A DNA stretch of 64,000 nt from CAVONV01 sp963697355 (GTDB taxonomy: Bacteria; Acidobacteriota; Vicinamibacteria; Marinacidobacterales; DATDRI01). Location of the stretch: the NCBI GenBank assembly GCA_963697355.1, contig CAVONV010000003.1:134002-198001 (forward strand), in the 5' to 3' direction. Under the pieces are notes generated by a model that had not been told where the DNA came from, did not search any database, and was given only the letters and a program-made list of their open reading frames with translations. The position numbers and the translations under genes are program-made. Shown here piece by piece: positions 38,579-48,120 of the stretch. Positions within the stretch are counted from its first letter, which is position 1. Every line of letters starts with the position of its first letter.

Positions 38579-38986
38579 TTGAAAGTCGTCCTGGACACCA
38601 ATGTCCTCATCTCGGGCCTCATGTACCCTCATAGTGTCCCTGGCAGCATCGTTACGGCCTGGCGTGAAGCACGCTTTGAGCTCGTCATTTCCCTTGAACA
38701 GCTAATGGAGATTGCACGAGTTCTAGCTTATCCCAAGATACGTAAAGTATTGCATTGGGATGACGAGACCATCGAAGGGTTCATCAAACAACTTTATCTA
38801 CGTGCCGAGATAGTTGAACCGAACGAGAAGCTCAGTGCCACACCGAGAGATCCTCACGATGCTCCGATCCTAGCAAGTATGATCTCTGCAAAGGCAGACT
38901 ACTTGGTGACCGGCGACGCCGACTTGCTGGCGCTGCGGGATCAGTACACCATCGTCAAGCCAATGGAGTTCTCCGAAAAGCTATAG
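38579..38986 (+). CDS. PIN domain toxin (putative RNase)
   Basis: A 135-residue PIN protein starting at TTG 38579. All acidic residues of the metal site are visible: VLDTNVLIS (Asp), LEQLMEIARVL (Glu), RDPHDAPILA (Asp) and VTGDADLL (Asp). It should cut RNA unless held by the antitoxin. The group resembles the COG1569-like PIN nucleases that pair with Phd-like antitoxins. It sits between two copies of HNH-element 3' sequence, so it may have entered together with or into that element. Confidence 0.85.
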   Translation: MKVVLDTNVLISGLMYPHSVPGSIVTAWREARFELVISLEQLMEIARVLAYPKIRKVLHWDDETIEGFIKQLYLRAEIVEPNEKLSATPRDPHDAPILASMISAKADYLVTGDADLLALRDQYTIVKPMEFSEKL

Positions 38987-39002
38987 TCGTACTCCCCACC
39001 CC

Positions 39003-39246
39003 ATCTCGCCGAGCGCGACTACGGTAAGGAGTTGATAGAGCGGTATCCCCGTTCTGCAGGCCGAGTCTCCGAGCCCACGGCCATTTACACCGTTGGCAAA
39101 CGAGCCGACGAGCTACTCGGGCCGGACCGAGCTCAATCAACGCGTGACCCAACCCAAGAACTCCCGCATCTCCTCGGCATTGTGCGCAGTCTTCAACTAC
39201 CTCCGGAGAAAACCAGTCCTCTGTGAAATTTGAGTACTGTGAAATC
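39003..39246 (+). repeat. Duplicate of the HNH gene's 3' end and right flank (copy C)
   Basis: 39003-39118 repeats 37970-38092, the coding end of the HNH gene: ERDYGKE, IERY and AGRVSEPTA are encoded in both. 39119-39246 matches the right part of copy A. The toxin-antitoxin pair lies between the two HNH 3' copies. Beyond 39246 to 39483 no gene or repeat was recognised. Confidence 0.75.
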
Positions 39247-39483
39247 GTGAACTCACGGGAGTTGATGCCACAAAGGTCTATACCCGCGCTTGCTCCGTCT
39301 GCTTTTTGCCTACTCTGGGACCACAGTCTCTTGACCAAAGGCTATGAGCCATCGACTATCCTCGTTAACATATATCGACGTCCCATCGGCATTGCCTGCA
39401 CCACCCTCTGCGAGCCATGCGATGGTGTGTGGAGCACCATGGACAAATCCCACGGAAACGCCAAGTTCAACCGAAGTCGAGGA

Positions 39484-39900
39484 CTAAGCCCAGCCGAGAG
39501 CCCGCATCGCAAATCCTGCATTCCAAATCTTGGTCATATGCCGGATCTTGTCACCGTCGAACTCCATGACGTAGACGTAGTCGCTCTTCGTACTCTTGCC
39601 GGTGGGCGGACAGGGGCCACCCTCGCCGGTATGCGTGCCAGAGAACACGGCATAGGCGGAGACGTTCTTCCGCTCATCGTCGGTGGCAAACGACTTGAGC
39701 TCATATCCCGCGTCGGACATGAACGTCAGAAATCCCTTCATCCATTCCGCGTATTGCTCCAAGGTCTGTATGTCAGCGAGCGGCTCGGCTTGCGCAGAAA
39801 AAGTCGCATCGGCCGTGCAGTAGTTTTTGCACTCGTCCCATCCTTTCCCTTCTTCGCAGGCCTTGAAGAACTTCATGGCTGTCTCTGTAATCGATGTCAT
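39484..39900 (-). CDS. SnoaL-like / NTF2-fold protein
   Basis: A 138-residue protein with AAAGGAG before ATG 39900. The pattern ITETAMKFFKACEEGKGWDE, ADATFSAQAEPL, YAEWMKGFLTFM and MEFDGDKIRHMTKIWNAGF is that of polyketide-cyclase/SnoaL-like NTF2-fold proteins. Members may be enzymes or ligand binders; no catalytic residue can be assigned. It lies at the end of the minus-strand run with the STAS gene. Confidence 0.8.
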   Translation of the reverse strand: MTSITETAMKFFKACEEGKGWDECKNYCTADATFSAQAEPLADIQTLEQYAEWMKGFLTFMSDAGYELKSFATDDERKNVSAYAVFSGTHTGEGGPCPPTGKSTKSDYVYVMEFDGDKIRHMTKIWNAGFAMRALGWA

Positions 39901-39945
39901 GGTCTGACTCCTTTCGCGGCGATTGTCATTCTGAAATCGTCTGAT

Positions 39946-40269
39946 TTAAGGCGAAGGATCTGACAGCAGGTCCTCGTGAACCCACGCAATCTTGGTTCTT
40001 GTCAGCAAGCCTTGAAGCTTCTTGCTCGGATTCACAAGCCTCAGCTTGCCGCCCTTTTGGGTCACCGTTATGTGGCAATGGAGAATCTCGCCCAGGCAAG
40101 CGGAGTCTATGGCAACTACACTGGCCATATCTAAAACGATGTCGAGTCTCCCCTCCTCGACAAGGCTTTCAACCTCTTCCCGGAGCAGTTCGTCATCCTG
40201 GCCAATCACCATCGTGCCTTTGAGGTACAAGGTGGTGACGTCACCCTCGGTTCTTCTGTCGATCTCCAT
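39946..40269 (-). CDS. STAS domain protein (anti-sigma factor antagonist-like)
   Basis: A 107-residue STAS protein: GDVTTLYLKGTMV, LVEEGRLDIVLDMASVVAID, SACLGEIL, GGKLRLVNPSKKL. The Ser after AID is at the phosphorylation site of SpoIIAA-type proteins; the usual Gly of the DSxGLG motif is Cys here. It follows the truncated kinase at four bases, so they may share a transcript. The kinase relic might once have linked to this switch. Confidence 0.85.
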   Translation of the reverse strand: MEIDRRTEGDVTTLYLKGTMVIGQDDELLREEVESLVEEGRLDIVLDMASVVAIDSACLGEILHCHITVTQKGGKLRLVNPSKKLQGLLTRTKIAWVHEDLLSDPSP

Positions 40270-40273
40270 GGTG

Positions 40274-40576
40274 CTACTCCCGTTTCCACATTTTGAGCGT
40301 CTTCCCCTTCACCAATTGCATCGTGATGAAGTGGACGCCCTCTGCTTCTTCGACTGAATGGATGGTGACGATATTGGGGTGGTCTAGAGCGGCGACAGCT
40401 TTTGCCTCACGCTCAAATCGGGCCCGACGCTCAGCATTCTCGGCCATCTCGGGCGGTAGGACCTTGAGCGCCACCTTGCGGCTGAGCGTCGTGTCCTCAG
40501 CGATGTAGACCTCACCCATACCGCCGCTGCCAATTTCTCGAGAATACGTGTAGTGGGTGAGGGTCTTGCCGATCAC
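40274..40576 (-). pseudogene. Ser/Thr kinase N-terminal fragment (about 100 residues)
   Basis: Starts at GTG 40576, four bases after the previous kinase gene ends. It has only the N-lobe: GSGGMGEVY, VALKVLPPEM, HPNIVTIHSVEEAEG and KGKTL, then stops after KMWKRE. The catalytic HRD loop and DFG are missing, so it cannot phosphorylate. The N-lobe matches the kinase at 33523 closely (VHFITMxLVKGKTL). It appears truncated by a deletion whose right side is the STAS gene. Confidence 0.8.
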
Positions 40577-40579
40577 TGG

Positions 40580-42999
40580 TCACTCCGGAAGGTTCATGCG
40601 GCGCAGGATGTCTTTGAAGCGCGGGTCGTCGCGCAGGCTGTCGAAAAGCGGATGTACACCTATAAGTACGGCAGGTCGAGGTCATGCTCCTCGAAGGCTC
40701 TCTCCAGCCATTCGAGGGCTCGTTCTTGTTCCCGGCGGACATACAGATACGCACTGTCGCCGGCTGGGACAAGGCCTTGCTCAGCATCTCGCTGCCAGCG
40801 TCGTCCGCCGCACGGTCTCATCGCCCCCGGGTAACCCGCTTCCGCGTAGCCTCGCGCCAGGGCGTCTTCGACTTCGCTATAGCCGAACGCTGCAGCATAG
40901 AATGCTTTCTTTGCTGCCAGATGCCTCCTCATACATTCCTTTTGCGTGGTACCCGTAACAGAGCGCAGTTGATCGCCAAAGTTGGTTCGGTGCCGTTCGG
41001 AGGCGTTTTGCGCTTGCGCGATGGCGTCGTCATACCGGCGTGCGAAAATCAAGCTCGATGCTATAAAAAGCCTGGATGAGAGGATTCAAGGGATCCAGCT
41101 CCACGGCGCGTTCCATTTGTGCCTGGCCTCGTCCGGACGTTTCATAATGTTCAGGAAGTGCGAGTAGAACCGTGCGCAGATCCGGTCGTTGGGATTGAGC
41201 TCGATGGCCGCTGGAACGCTCTCATCCGCACCCTCCCAGTCCCACTCGCCCCAGGCTCTGACGGACGCCAAGCGCGTAGTGAGCCATCGCCAGGTTGCTA
41301 TCCAACTCCACGGCTCTGAGCGCGGCCGCCTTCGCCTTCGGATGCGCCTCCGAGCGTGGCACGAGCCCAAACTGCGAGAGCGTGGCCCAGACCAGGCGGT
41401 ACCGGCGTAGGCCGGGGCGTAGTCGGGTCTTTCTCCAGGGCTGACTCGAAAGTACTGTAGCGCCGTCTCGAGGTCGCCTGGACCCATCTTGCGCCCAGTG
41501 AAACTGGCCCTTGAGGTAGGCCTCGTACGCTTCGGGATCAACGGGCCGGACGCTGGCCAATCGCCTTTCTTCCTCCGGCGCCACATTAATCTCGATTTCA
41601 CGAGCTATGGTGCGGGCCACGTCGCTGTATAGAGTCATGACGTCGCGCAGCTCTCGGTCGAAGTTGTCGGCCCAGAGGTATTGATCTGTTCTTGCGCTTC
41701 GATCAATTGAGCCGTTACTCGTACTCTATCGCCTTATCGCAGCACCGAGCCCTCGATCACCGCGTCCACACCCAGTTCCTCGGCGATTTCCGGGATCGAT
41801 TTGTCGGTGTCTTTGTAGCGCATGGCCGAGTTGCGGGAGATCACCTTCAAGGCGCTGATCTTGGCCAGGTCCGTGATGATCGCCTCGGTAATACCGTCGA
41901 CAAAATACTCCTGCTCCGGGTCCCCGGATTGGTTTGCTAGAGGCAGTACGGCGAGCGAATCAATGGGTGTCGTTCCTCCTAGGAGGCGATCCCGCAGCCC
42001 GCCACCATTCAATCCCACTAGCAGTGCGATGCCCAACACCACTAGAGCTGAGACGCCAGCGAGGACAGTCCGTCGCGTCAGTATGGCGGGAAGACCGAAG
42101 GGAATCTCTCTCAAGCCCTCCAATTCTCTGGCTAGGTCTCGTGTGGATTCGTATCGTTCCTCCGGGTGCTTCTCCAAGCAACGCTCCACAATCACTCGCA
42201 GATGAGGGGGCACATTCGGATTGACTTTTGCGACGGGCTCGGGCTCTCCTTCGATGATTGCAGCCAGCATTTGGGCCGCGGTCTCGCGCTTGAAGGCAAT
42301 CTTCCCCGTCGCCATCTCATAGAGAATCGACCCGAAGGAGAACTGATCGGACCTATGGTCGAGCGGCTGCCCACTCGCTTGCTCCGGAGACATATATCCG
42401 ACCGTCCCCAAAATGACACCTGCACGGGTGAGCTCCTTCGAGATCGTGATTTCCTCGGAACCGAAATCGACGGCTTCGGGTAACAACTTCGCCAAGCCAA
42501 AGTCCAGAATCTTCACATACCCGTCGCTCGTTACCATCAGGTTCTCGGGCTTCAGATCGCGATGGATGATCCCGGCGGAGTGAGCTTTCGCCAATCCTTC
42601 GGCGATCTGCGTGGCGAGTTGGAGCAGCTTCTTTGTCGGTAGCGGTCCATCAGCAAGCATCTCCCTCAGCGTCTTGCCCTCCACGAACTCCATTACAATG
42701 AAGTCGACGTCCTCAGTCTTGCCGACTTGTCCGCCGTAGCCTTCGGCGGACAGATGGCGAAGGCGGATGTCGTGGATAGTAATAATGTTGGGATGGTTGA
42801 GGGCAGATGCAGAACGGGCCTCTTGCTCGAAGCGTCGCAATCGTTCGGGATCTGAGGCAAGCTCCTCCCGTAGCACCTTGATCGCCACGTCCCGTCCCAG
42901 CTTGTGGTCCTTCGCCCGGTAGACCTCTCCCATCCCACCCGAGCCGAGCAGAGAAGTGATCTCGTAGTGGCCGAGTCGGGTACCGGGTTGGAGTGTCAT
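40580..42999 (-). pseudogene. Ser/Thr protein kinase with FlgO/TolB-like domain and TPRs; frameshifts in the tail
   Basis: ATG 42999 follows the previous stop by one base (TGACATG). The kinase domain is complete: GSGGMGEVY, VAIKVL, HRDLKPENLM, DFGLAK, GTVGYMSPEQA. It carries a 13-residue insert RLRHLSAEGYGGQ between ITIHDI and the following strand, encoded by the 40-bp repeat at 42728-42767. After a membrane helix (VLAGVSALVVLGIALLVGL) come SLAVLPLANQSGDPEQEYF and SRNSAMRYKD (FlgO/TolB-like). From 41735 the frame slips, and TPR words (YEAYLKGQFHWA, AHYALG, RFKDILRRMNLPE in various frames) reach TGA at 40580-40582. Other shifts lie near 41500, 41420, 41230, 41090 and 40860. Confidence 0.8.
42728..42767. 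repeat. In-frame palindromic repeat inside kinase gene (40 bp)
   Basis: TGTCCGCCGTAGCCTTCGGC followed by GGACAGATGGCGAAGGCGGA. The first 21 bases from TCCGCC form an imperfect palindrome. It equals the 33167-33224 element minus an 18-base centre. Confidence 0.75.
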
Positions 43000-43000
43000 G

Positions 43001-44540
43001 TCAGTTTGTTGGAACGAGGCGCTTCAACTCCTCGAACCAATTGTGAACGAGATATATCTTCGTCCGGGTGGGCTCGTGTGTTCTTTTCACGACGAGAAGA
43101 CGCTGACCATCCGGTGATACGTCGTAGGAGCGCCCTACCGTGTCAATAAAGTCGGTCTCGAACGCGAGACACGGGGGCTCCCATGAAAGCTCGGGTTGCA
43201 GGGAGACGCGGGTTGAGAACCATTGACTGCCTCGACGATAGAAGAGCTCGCCGCACTCCCAGCACCAGACAGGCTCGATACCTCCGTCAACAGAAACCTG
43301 TCGCACCATCTCTCCGGCAGGAAAAGACCGCAAGAAGACTTCATACCGACCGGTCTCATCTGAAGCGTAGGCAACCCAATGACCGTCGGGGGAAAAGTCA
43401 ACACTCCAGACGTTCGAACCCAACTCACCCCGCCACTCCCTATTCTGACCCGCTCCGACGGGTAAGAAATTTGATCTGGAACAATTCTTCAAATTCCGAG
43501 AATACCACCGTGCGACCATCGAGTGACCACGACAAAACAAACGCAAGCCACGGGCTGGAAAACAACTCCTCTTCCGACCCCGGTGCGTCGACTCTCTGCT
43601 TATGAATGCTCCTCTCCTCGTCCTGCCGCCATGAGACATAGGAGATCGTCTTGGCGTCGGGCATCCAGACGGGCCAGCCAGCCTTCCCGGTCGTCGCCAG
43701 CTTCCGTCCTTCCTGACGAGGGATGTCGGAGCATCCAGATGCTGTCGTTGACGTCGGAAACGTGGGCTGCAAGGCTCGTCCCACCTGGGGCAAGGTCGAT
43801 AACGCCGTAGAGACGCTCGGGCACCGGGAAGAACTCGGTTCTCCCTCGGCGGTCAACCCAGGCCAATTTGCCCATGGCACCGTCACCACCGGGCACATAG
43901 GCCAGCAGACCATTCTCTGACAGCGTGACCTGCACTTGACTGAAAAAGGAGTCCATGCCGACCCCGGCGACCACCGTTACCGGGTCGCCTTGAACCTCGA
44001 GTCGCTCTAGATGAACGGTACCGCCAATAGATTGCCCGAACGAGCAAACAACAGGTGCCCGGAGGGGACGTAGCGAGGCGCGTAGCCGGAACTGATAAGC
44101 GTCTTCGTTTTCTGTGTTTCGAGCGAAAACAAGAGGATATTCTTATAGTCACCACTGATACCGCTCTGAAAACCCGTCCCGACTAGAGCCGATTTACCGT
44201 CGGGGAGCACCTGGTGGAATCCTCCTCGGGTCCGCCTTGCGATTTGTCTCGGCGGGCCACCGGCTGCGGGCAATTGCGAGAGTGTGCTCAACTGGTCTTC
44301 CGTGAAGTGAGATCACGTCTGTCCGTGTCCAGTCTGCCCGCACCGGTGTACGGGCGTCGCAAAGCGTTACCGGGGCACCGCCTTGCAGAGACACCTTTTT
44401 CACCTGGCTATCCGTGAGAAACCCCACCCAGTTGCCGTCGGGTGAGAAGAAAGGAAAGATGGCACCCTCAGTGCCCGAAATCGGCTCGACTTCGAAGCTG
44501 TCCAGGGCACGAAGGTAAAGCTGCCTCCCCTCAGCCGGGC
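43001..44540 (-). pseudogene. C-terminal propeller of a Ser/Thr kinase gene, cut at the chimeric join
   Basis: The 5' end is missing. From about 44525, minus strand, RQLYLRALDSFEVEPISGTE, FFSPDGNWVGFL and KKVSLQGGAPVTLCDA are the characteristic linker and first blades of kinase-propeller proteins. More pieces in other frames follow (TLSENGLLAYV, WSVDFSPDGHWVAYASDE). The end, YDVSPDGQRLLVVKR and NWFEELKRLVPTN, is also typical. Shifts lie near 44290, 43990, 43690 and 43450. The kinase domain is expected beyond the join. It ends two bases before the next kinase start, so the two are cotranscribed. Confidence 0.75.
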
Positions 44541-44550
44541 TTCCAATTGT
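44530..44550. other. Join between GC-rich and AT-rich genomes
   Basis: Left of about 44540 is a minus-strand kinase gene lacking its front; right is a plus-strand ligase gene lacking its front. Base composition and codon use change abruptly here. Both genes are broken at the same place, as in an artificial join. Confidence 0.8.
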
Positions 44551-47091
44551 CGTATTTCGGGATTTTGAAAGCGGGCGCGACGGCGATTCCGATCGATCCG
44601 GCGAGCACGATTGATGAAATCGTCAATTTTGCAAAAGCGGGCGAAGCTTCGGCGATCGTTTTATCGCCGAAATTATTGGGTGAAAACCCGGATCTGGCGG
44701 AAAGATTAAAGACCGAAAAGCTTGATTTGCATGTTTGGACGTTTGAAGAAGTTTTTGAACTCCAATCTGAATCCGAAGAAGCGCAGCGCGCTGCTTTGCT
44801 GCCGGACAAAGTCGTCGCAAATTCGGTCGCATCGCTGATTTTCACGAGCGGCACGACCGGAACGCCGAAAGCCGTGATGCTTTCGCACAAAAATTTCACA
44901 AACATGATCTCGATGCTTTCCAGCGTTTTGGAAATGGACATCACGGACGGAATTTTGTCCGTTTTGCCGATGCATCACACGTTTGAATTTTCCGCGGGAT
45001 TTTTGACGCCGTTTGCAAACGGAACGCAGATCACATATTTCGACGAACTTTCGAGCGAAGAACTCGCCCGCGCGATTGAAAACAATCATGTTACGGGAAT
45101 GATCGGCGTTCCCGCGCTTTGGGAAATGCTGCACCGACGAATCAAAACGCGGCTTCGCGAACGCGGCGATTGGTTTGCCGATCTTGCCGACAACGTTATC
45201 GAGTTCAACGCCTGGATTCGCGACAATACGCCGTTTAATCTCGGTCCGATCATCTTTTTCCCGATCCATGAAGGCATGGGCGGGCAGATGCGTTATCTGA
45301 TCTCCGGCGGTTCCGCGCTCAGCGAAAAAGTTCAAAAAGACCTTCACGGGCTTGGTTTTACGGTTCTCGAAGGCTACGGTTTGACGGAATCTTCGCCGGT
45401 TCTGACCGTTGCGCGTCCGGGAAACAAATTGCTTCGCGGCAGCGTCGGAAAACCGCTTCCGGGCGTTGAGGTAAAGATCGATAATCCGGACGCAAACGGA
45501 GTCGGCGAGGTTTTTGCACGCGGACAAAATGTAATGCTCGGCTATTTCAACAATGAAGAAGCGACCGAAGCGGTTTTGGATGATCGCTGGCTGAAAACGG
45601 GCGATCTTGGGACGAATTGATGATGACGGAAATCTTTATATCGTCGGACGTTCGAAAGACGTGATTATTGATTCAAACGGGAAGAATATTTATCCCGATG
45701 AGATCGAAGATATTTACGGAAAGTCTGATTTTGTTAAGGAATTATCGGTCGTCGGTTTGCCCGACCAGGACGGCGGCGAAAAGATCGCGGCGCTTGTCGT
45801 TCCTGATTATGAAAAGGACATCGCGCTTAGCCGAGCGCAGACAAACAAAAAGGTGGAAGAACATTTCCGCGAAGTTTCCGCCGGTTTGTCATTTTTCAAA
45901 CGCGTAAAAGTATTGCATCTGACGCCGTTTGAATTGCCGCGAACGGCGACGCGAAAGGTAAAACGCCCTGAAGTCGTCGAAATGCTCATCGCGCTTGAAG
46001 ATAAATCGCGTAAAAAAACAAAGGTCGCGGTCTGAAGCAAAAGGCGATGACAATGTTTTATGGCTTCGAAAAGTCGTCGCAACTGTTGCAAATCAGCCGC
46101 TTTCGGAAGTTTCGCTGGAATCGACGCTTCCTGATCTTGGGTTTGATTCGCTGATGTTTGTCGAACTGCAAGCCGCGGTCGAAGACGCCGGCGGGCGCGT
46201 AATTTCGCCTGACACTTTGAACGAAGTCGAAACCGTCCGCGAACTTGATCGCTGGCGGTTCAGCGCGTTGATAAATCAAAGAAAATCGTCGATGAACCGC
46301 GCACCGAAGACAAAAAAGATGACGAACTTTATATTCCTTCGATCGTTCGGCGCGTAGGGAATTCGCTCGTCGATTTTGCGCAGGAAAAGCTTTACGAAAA
46401 TGTTCTGGAAACAAAGATCGACGGCGAATCAAATGTTCCGGTTCATACAAATTTCATCGTCGCGCCAAATCACACATCGCATCTCGATACCGGTTTGGTA
46501 AAACGCGCACTCGGCAAAGACGCTGCGGAGCAAACGGTCGCGGTCGCGGCGGCGGATTATTGGTTTGATACGAAATACAAACGCGCTTATATGAACAATT
46601 TCACGACGCTTGTTCCGATCGAACGCACGGGAAGTCTGCGCCAATCTCTGCGCCATGTAACGCAGATTTTGAACGAAGGTTACAACGCGCTGATCTTCCC
46701 CGAAGGCGGACGTCAGGAATCGGGTCAGATCGCGGAATTCAAACCGATCATCGGCTATCTCGCGCTCAACGACAAGATCGGAATCTTGCCGATTTATCTC
46801 TGGGGAACATACGAAGCGTTTCCAAAAGGAATGACCATTCCGCCGCGGACGAGCATCGGCGCCAAGATCGGTGCAAAGGTCGGAAAATTTCTCGAATACG
46901 ACGAACTAGCCGCGATGACCGACGGCGTTCCGCGAACAGAAGCATATCGCCTGGTCGCGGCACGCGTTCAGCACGAGGTCGAAAATTTGCGCGACGGAAA
47001 ACGTGATAAATTTGATGTGAAAGCGATTCGAAAGATTTGGAAAGCAGAAAAGCGAAAATCGAGGAAGAAAGAGCCGATTATTGGTGAATGA
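44547..47091 (+). pseudogene. AMP-dependent acyl-CoA/ACP ligase with ACP and PlsC domains, 5' truncated, frameshifted
   Basis: Three modules in one reading unit. (1) Adenylating ligase: FQLSYFGILKAGA, LIFTSGTTGTPKAVMLSHKN (P-loop-like), GYGLTESSP, then after a shift near 45610 GNLYIVGRSKDVIIDSNGKN. (2) Acyl carrier domain after a shift near 46020: LGFDSLMFVELQAAVE, with the phosphopantetheine Ser. (3) After a shift near 46260, an acyltransferase of PlsC type with NHTSHLD (HX4D), FPEGGRQ and PIYLWG. The arrangement resembles Aas, which re-acylates lysophospholipids, plus a carrier domain. It likely activates fatty acids and transfers them to lipids at the membrane. The start is lost at the join. 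Confidence 0.8.
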
Positions 47092-47152
47092 GACCAAATA
47101 CCGAACCCAGAAGTTACGATTCGGTTTGGACAATGTGATCTAAAAGTTAAGG

Positions 47153-47341
47153 TCATCGAAGATGACAAGTAGCCCCGCTTCGCCGCCCAGCGAGAATCGC
47201 TGGGACACGTTTGGTTACGAAATCCGTCGCTGAAGGCGACGAACAAATTGACCGAATGTTCGTCGCCTTCAGCGACGGATTCCTAATTTTGATTTACCCA
47301 GCGATTCTCGCTGGGCTTTAATGTTGGTCGCCGTTGGCGAC
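47153..47341. repeat. Composite element of five palindromes (copy 1)
   Basis: Order: TCATCGAAGATGA (47153-47165); CCCAGCGAGAATCGCTGGG (47186-47204); a perfect 24-bp inverted repeat, arms 47222-47245 and 47257-47280; CCCAGCGATTCTCGCTGGG (47297-47315); GTCGCCGTTGGCGAC (47327-47341). The same five modules in mirror order occur at 59942-60126. Each module is a hairpin with a small loop. Confidence 0.85.
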
Positions 47342-47410
47342 AAATGCATTCGAATCCAATATTTTATCGGGAAGTTTGAATGTTTGACGGACGAATTTTG
47401 GCTATTATTG

Positions 47411-47447
47411 TTGACTTTGAAACGGTCTGTAATTACATTGTAATTAT
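47411..47447 (+). promoter_or_regulatory. Promoter and palindrome at mazE
   Basis: TTGACT (47411-47416) and TACATT (47434-47439) are 17 bases apart. A 7-bp inverted repeat TAATTAC-ATT-GTAATTA (47430-47446) covers the -10 box and the start codon. No Shine-Dalgarno precedes ATG 47446, so the message may be leaderless. Repression by MazE-MazF is likely. Confidence 0.55.
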
Positions 47448-47697
47448 GAAAACGAATATCGTTACAATCGGAAATTCCCAGGGAATCAGAATTCCAAAGA
47501 TTTTGCTTGAACAAAGTAAATTGAGCGGCGAGGTTGAACTCGAGGTTAAAGGCGACACGATTGTAATACTTCCGGCTCGAAAACCACGCGAAAATTGGGA
47601 TGGGGAATTTCAGGACGCATTATCGGAAACTGGCGAACACGAAGTAATCGGCGGCAATGTGCAAAATGATTTCGATGAGGAAGAATGGGAATGGTAG
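47446..47697 (+). CDS. mazE: MazE-like antitoxin (AbrB fold)
   Basis: An 83-residue protein. The N-terminal 45 residues form an AbrB/MazE swapped-hairpin: TNIVTIGNSQGIRIPKILLE, VELEVKGDTIVILPARKP. The acidic C-terminus (NDFDEEEWEW) should insert into the toxin. ATG 47446 is chosen over TTG/ATG candidates upstream because the conserved domain begins there. It overlaps the mazF start by 13 bases. Confidence 0.85.
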   Translation: MKTNIVTIGNSQGIRIPKILLEQSKLSGEVELEVKGDTIVILPARKPRENWDGEFQDALSETGEHEVIGGNVQNDFDEEEWEW

Positions 47698-48011
47698 GCC
47701 GTTTTGATGTTTTTCTTGTGAATCTTGATCCGACGGTTGGCGTTGAAATTCAAAAACGCAGACCTTGTTTAATAGTCTCGCCCGACGAAATGAATCGAAA
47801 CATCAAAACCGCGATCATTGCTCCAATGACGACCAAATCGCGAAATTTCCCAACAAGAATTGCCTGCGAATTTGATGGGAAAAGTGGATTTATTGTGCTC
47901 GATCAAATTCGAACGGTCGATAAAATTCGCTTGATAAGAAAACTCGGTGAAATTGGAGAGGAAACTCAGATTGAAGTTTTGGCGAAATTGAGAGAAACTT
48001 TTGCTAAATAA
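47685..48011 (+). CDS. mazF: MazF/PemK family mRNA interferase
   Basis: A 108-residue toxin that cuts mRNA at short motifs. Words typical of the family: GRFDVFLVNLDPTVGVEIQK, RRPCLIVSPDEMN, KTAIIAPMTTK, FIVLDQIRTVDKIRL. The start may be ATG 47685 or ATG 47691; both overlap mazE, so translation is coupled. A complete, probably functional pair. Confidence 0.9.
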   Translation: MGMVGRFDVFLVNLDPTVGVEIQKRRPCLIVSPDEMNRNIKTAIIAPMTTKSRNFPTRIACEFDGKSGFIVLDQIRTVDKIRLIRKLGEIGEETQIEVLAKLRETFAK

Positions 48012-48120
48012 AGGTTAATTTATCGAGCAAGAAAGGAACGAAATAAAATTCGAGAAAATTGTAGAGTCCTGTTTTTTGCCGCTGGCGGCATAAGCGTTGA
48101 AGTGGAGTCAAGTGAAATTT

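Noticed and set aside
30811..44540. Genetic code change or programmed frameshifting to explain broken kinase genes
   Set aside because: Shifts occur in both directions at unrelated positions without slippery motifs or conserved pattern; indel error or decay is simpler.
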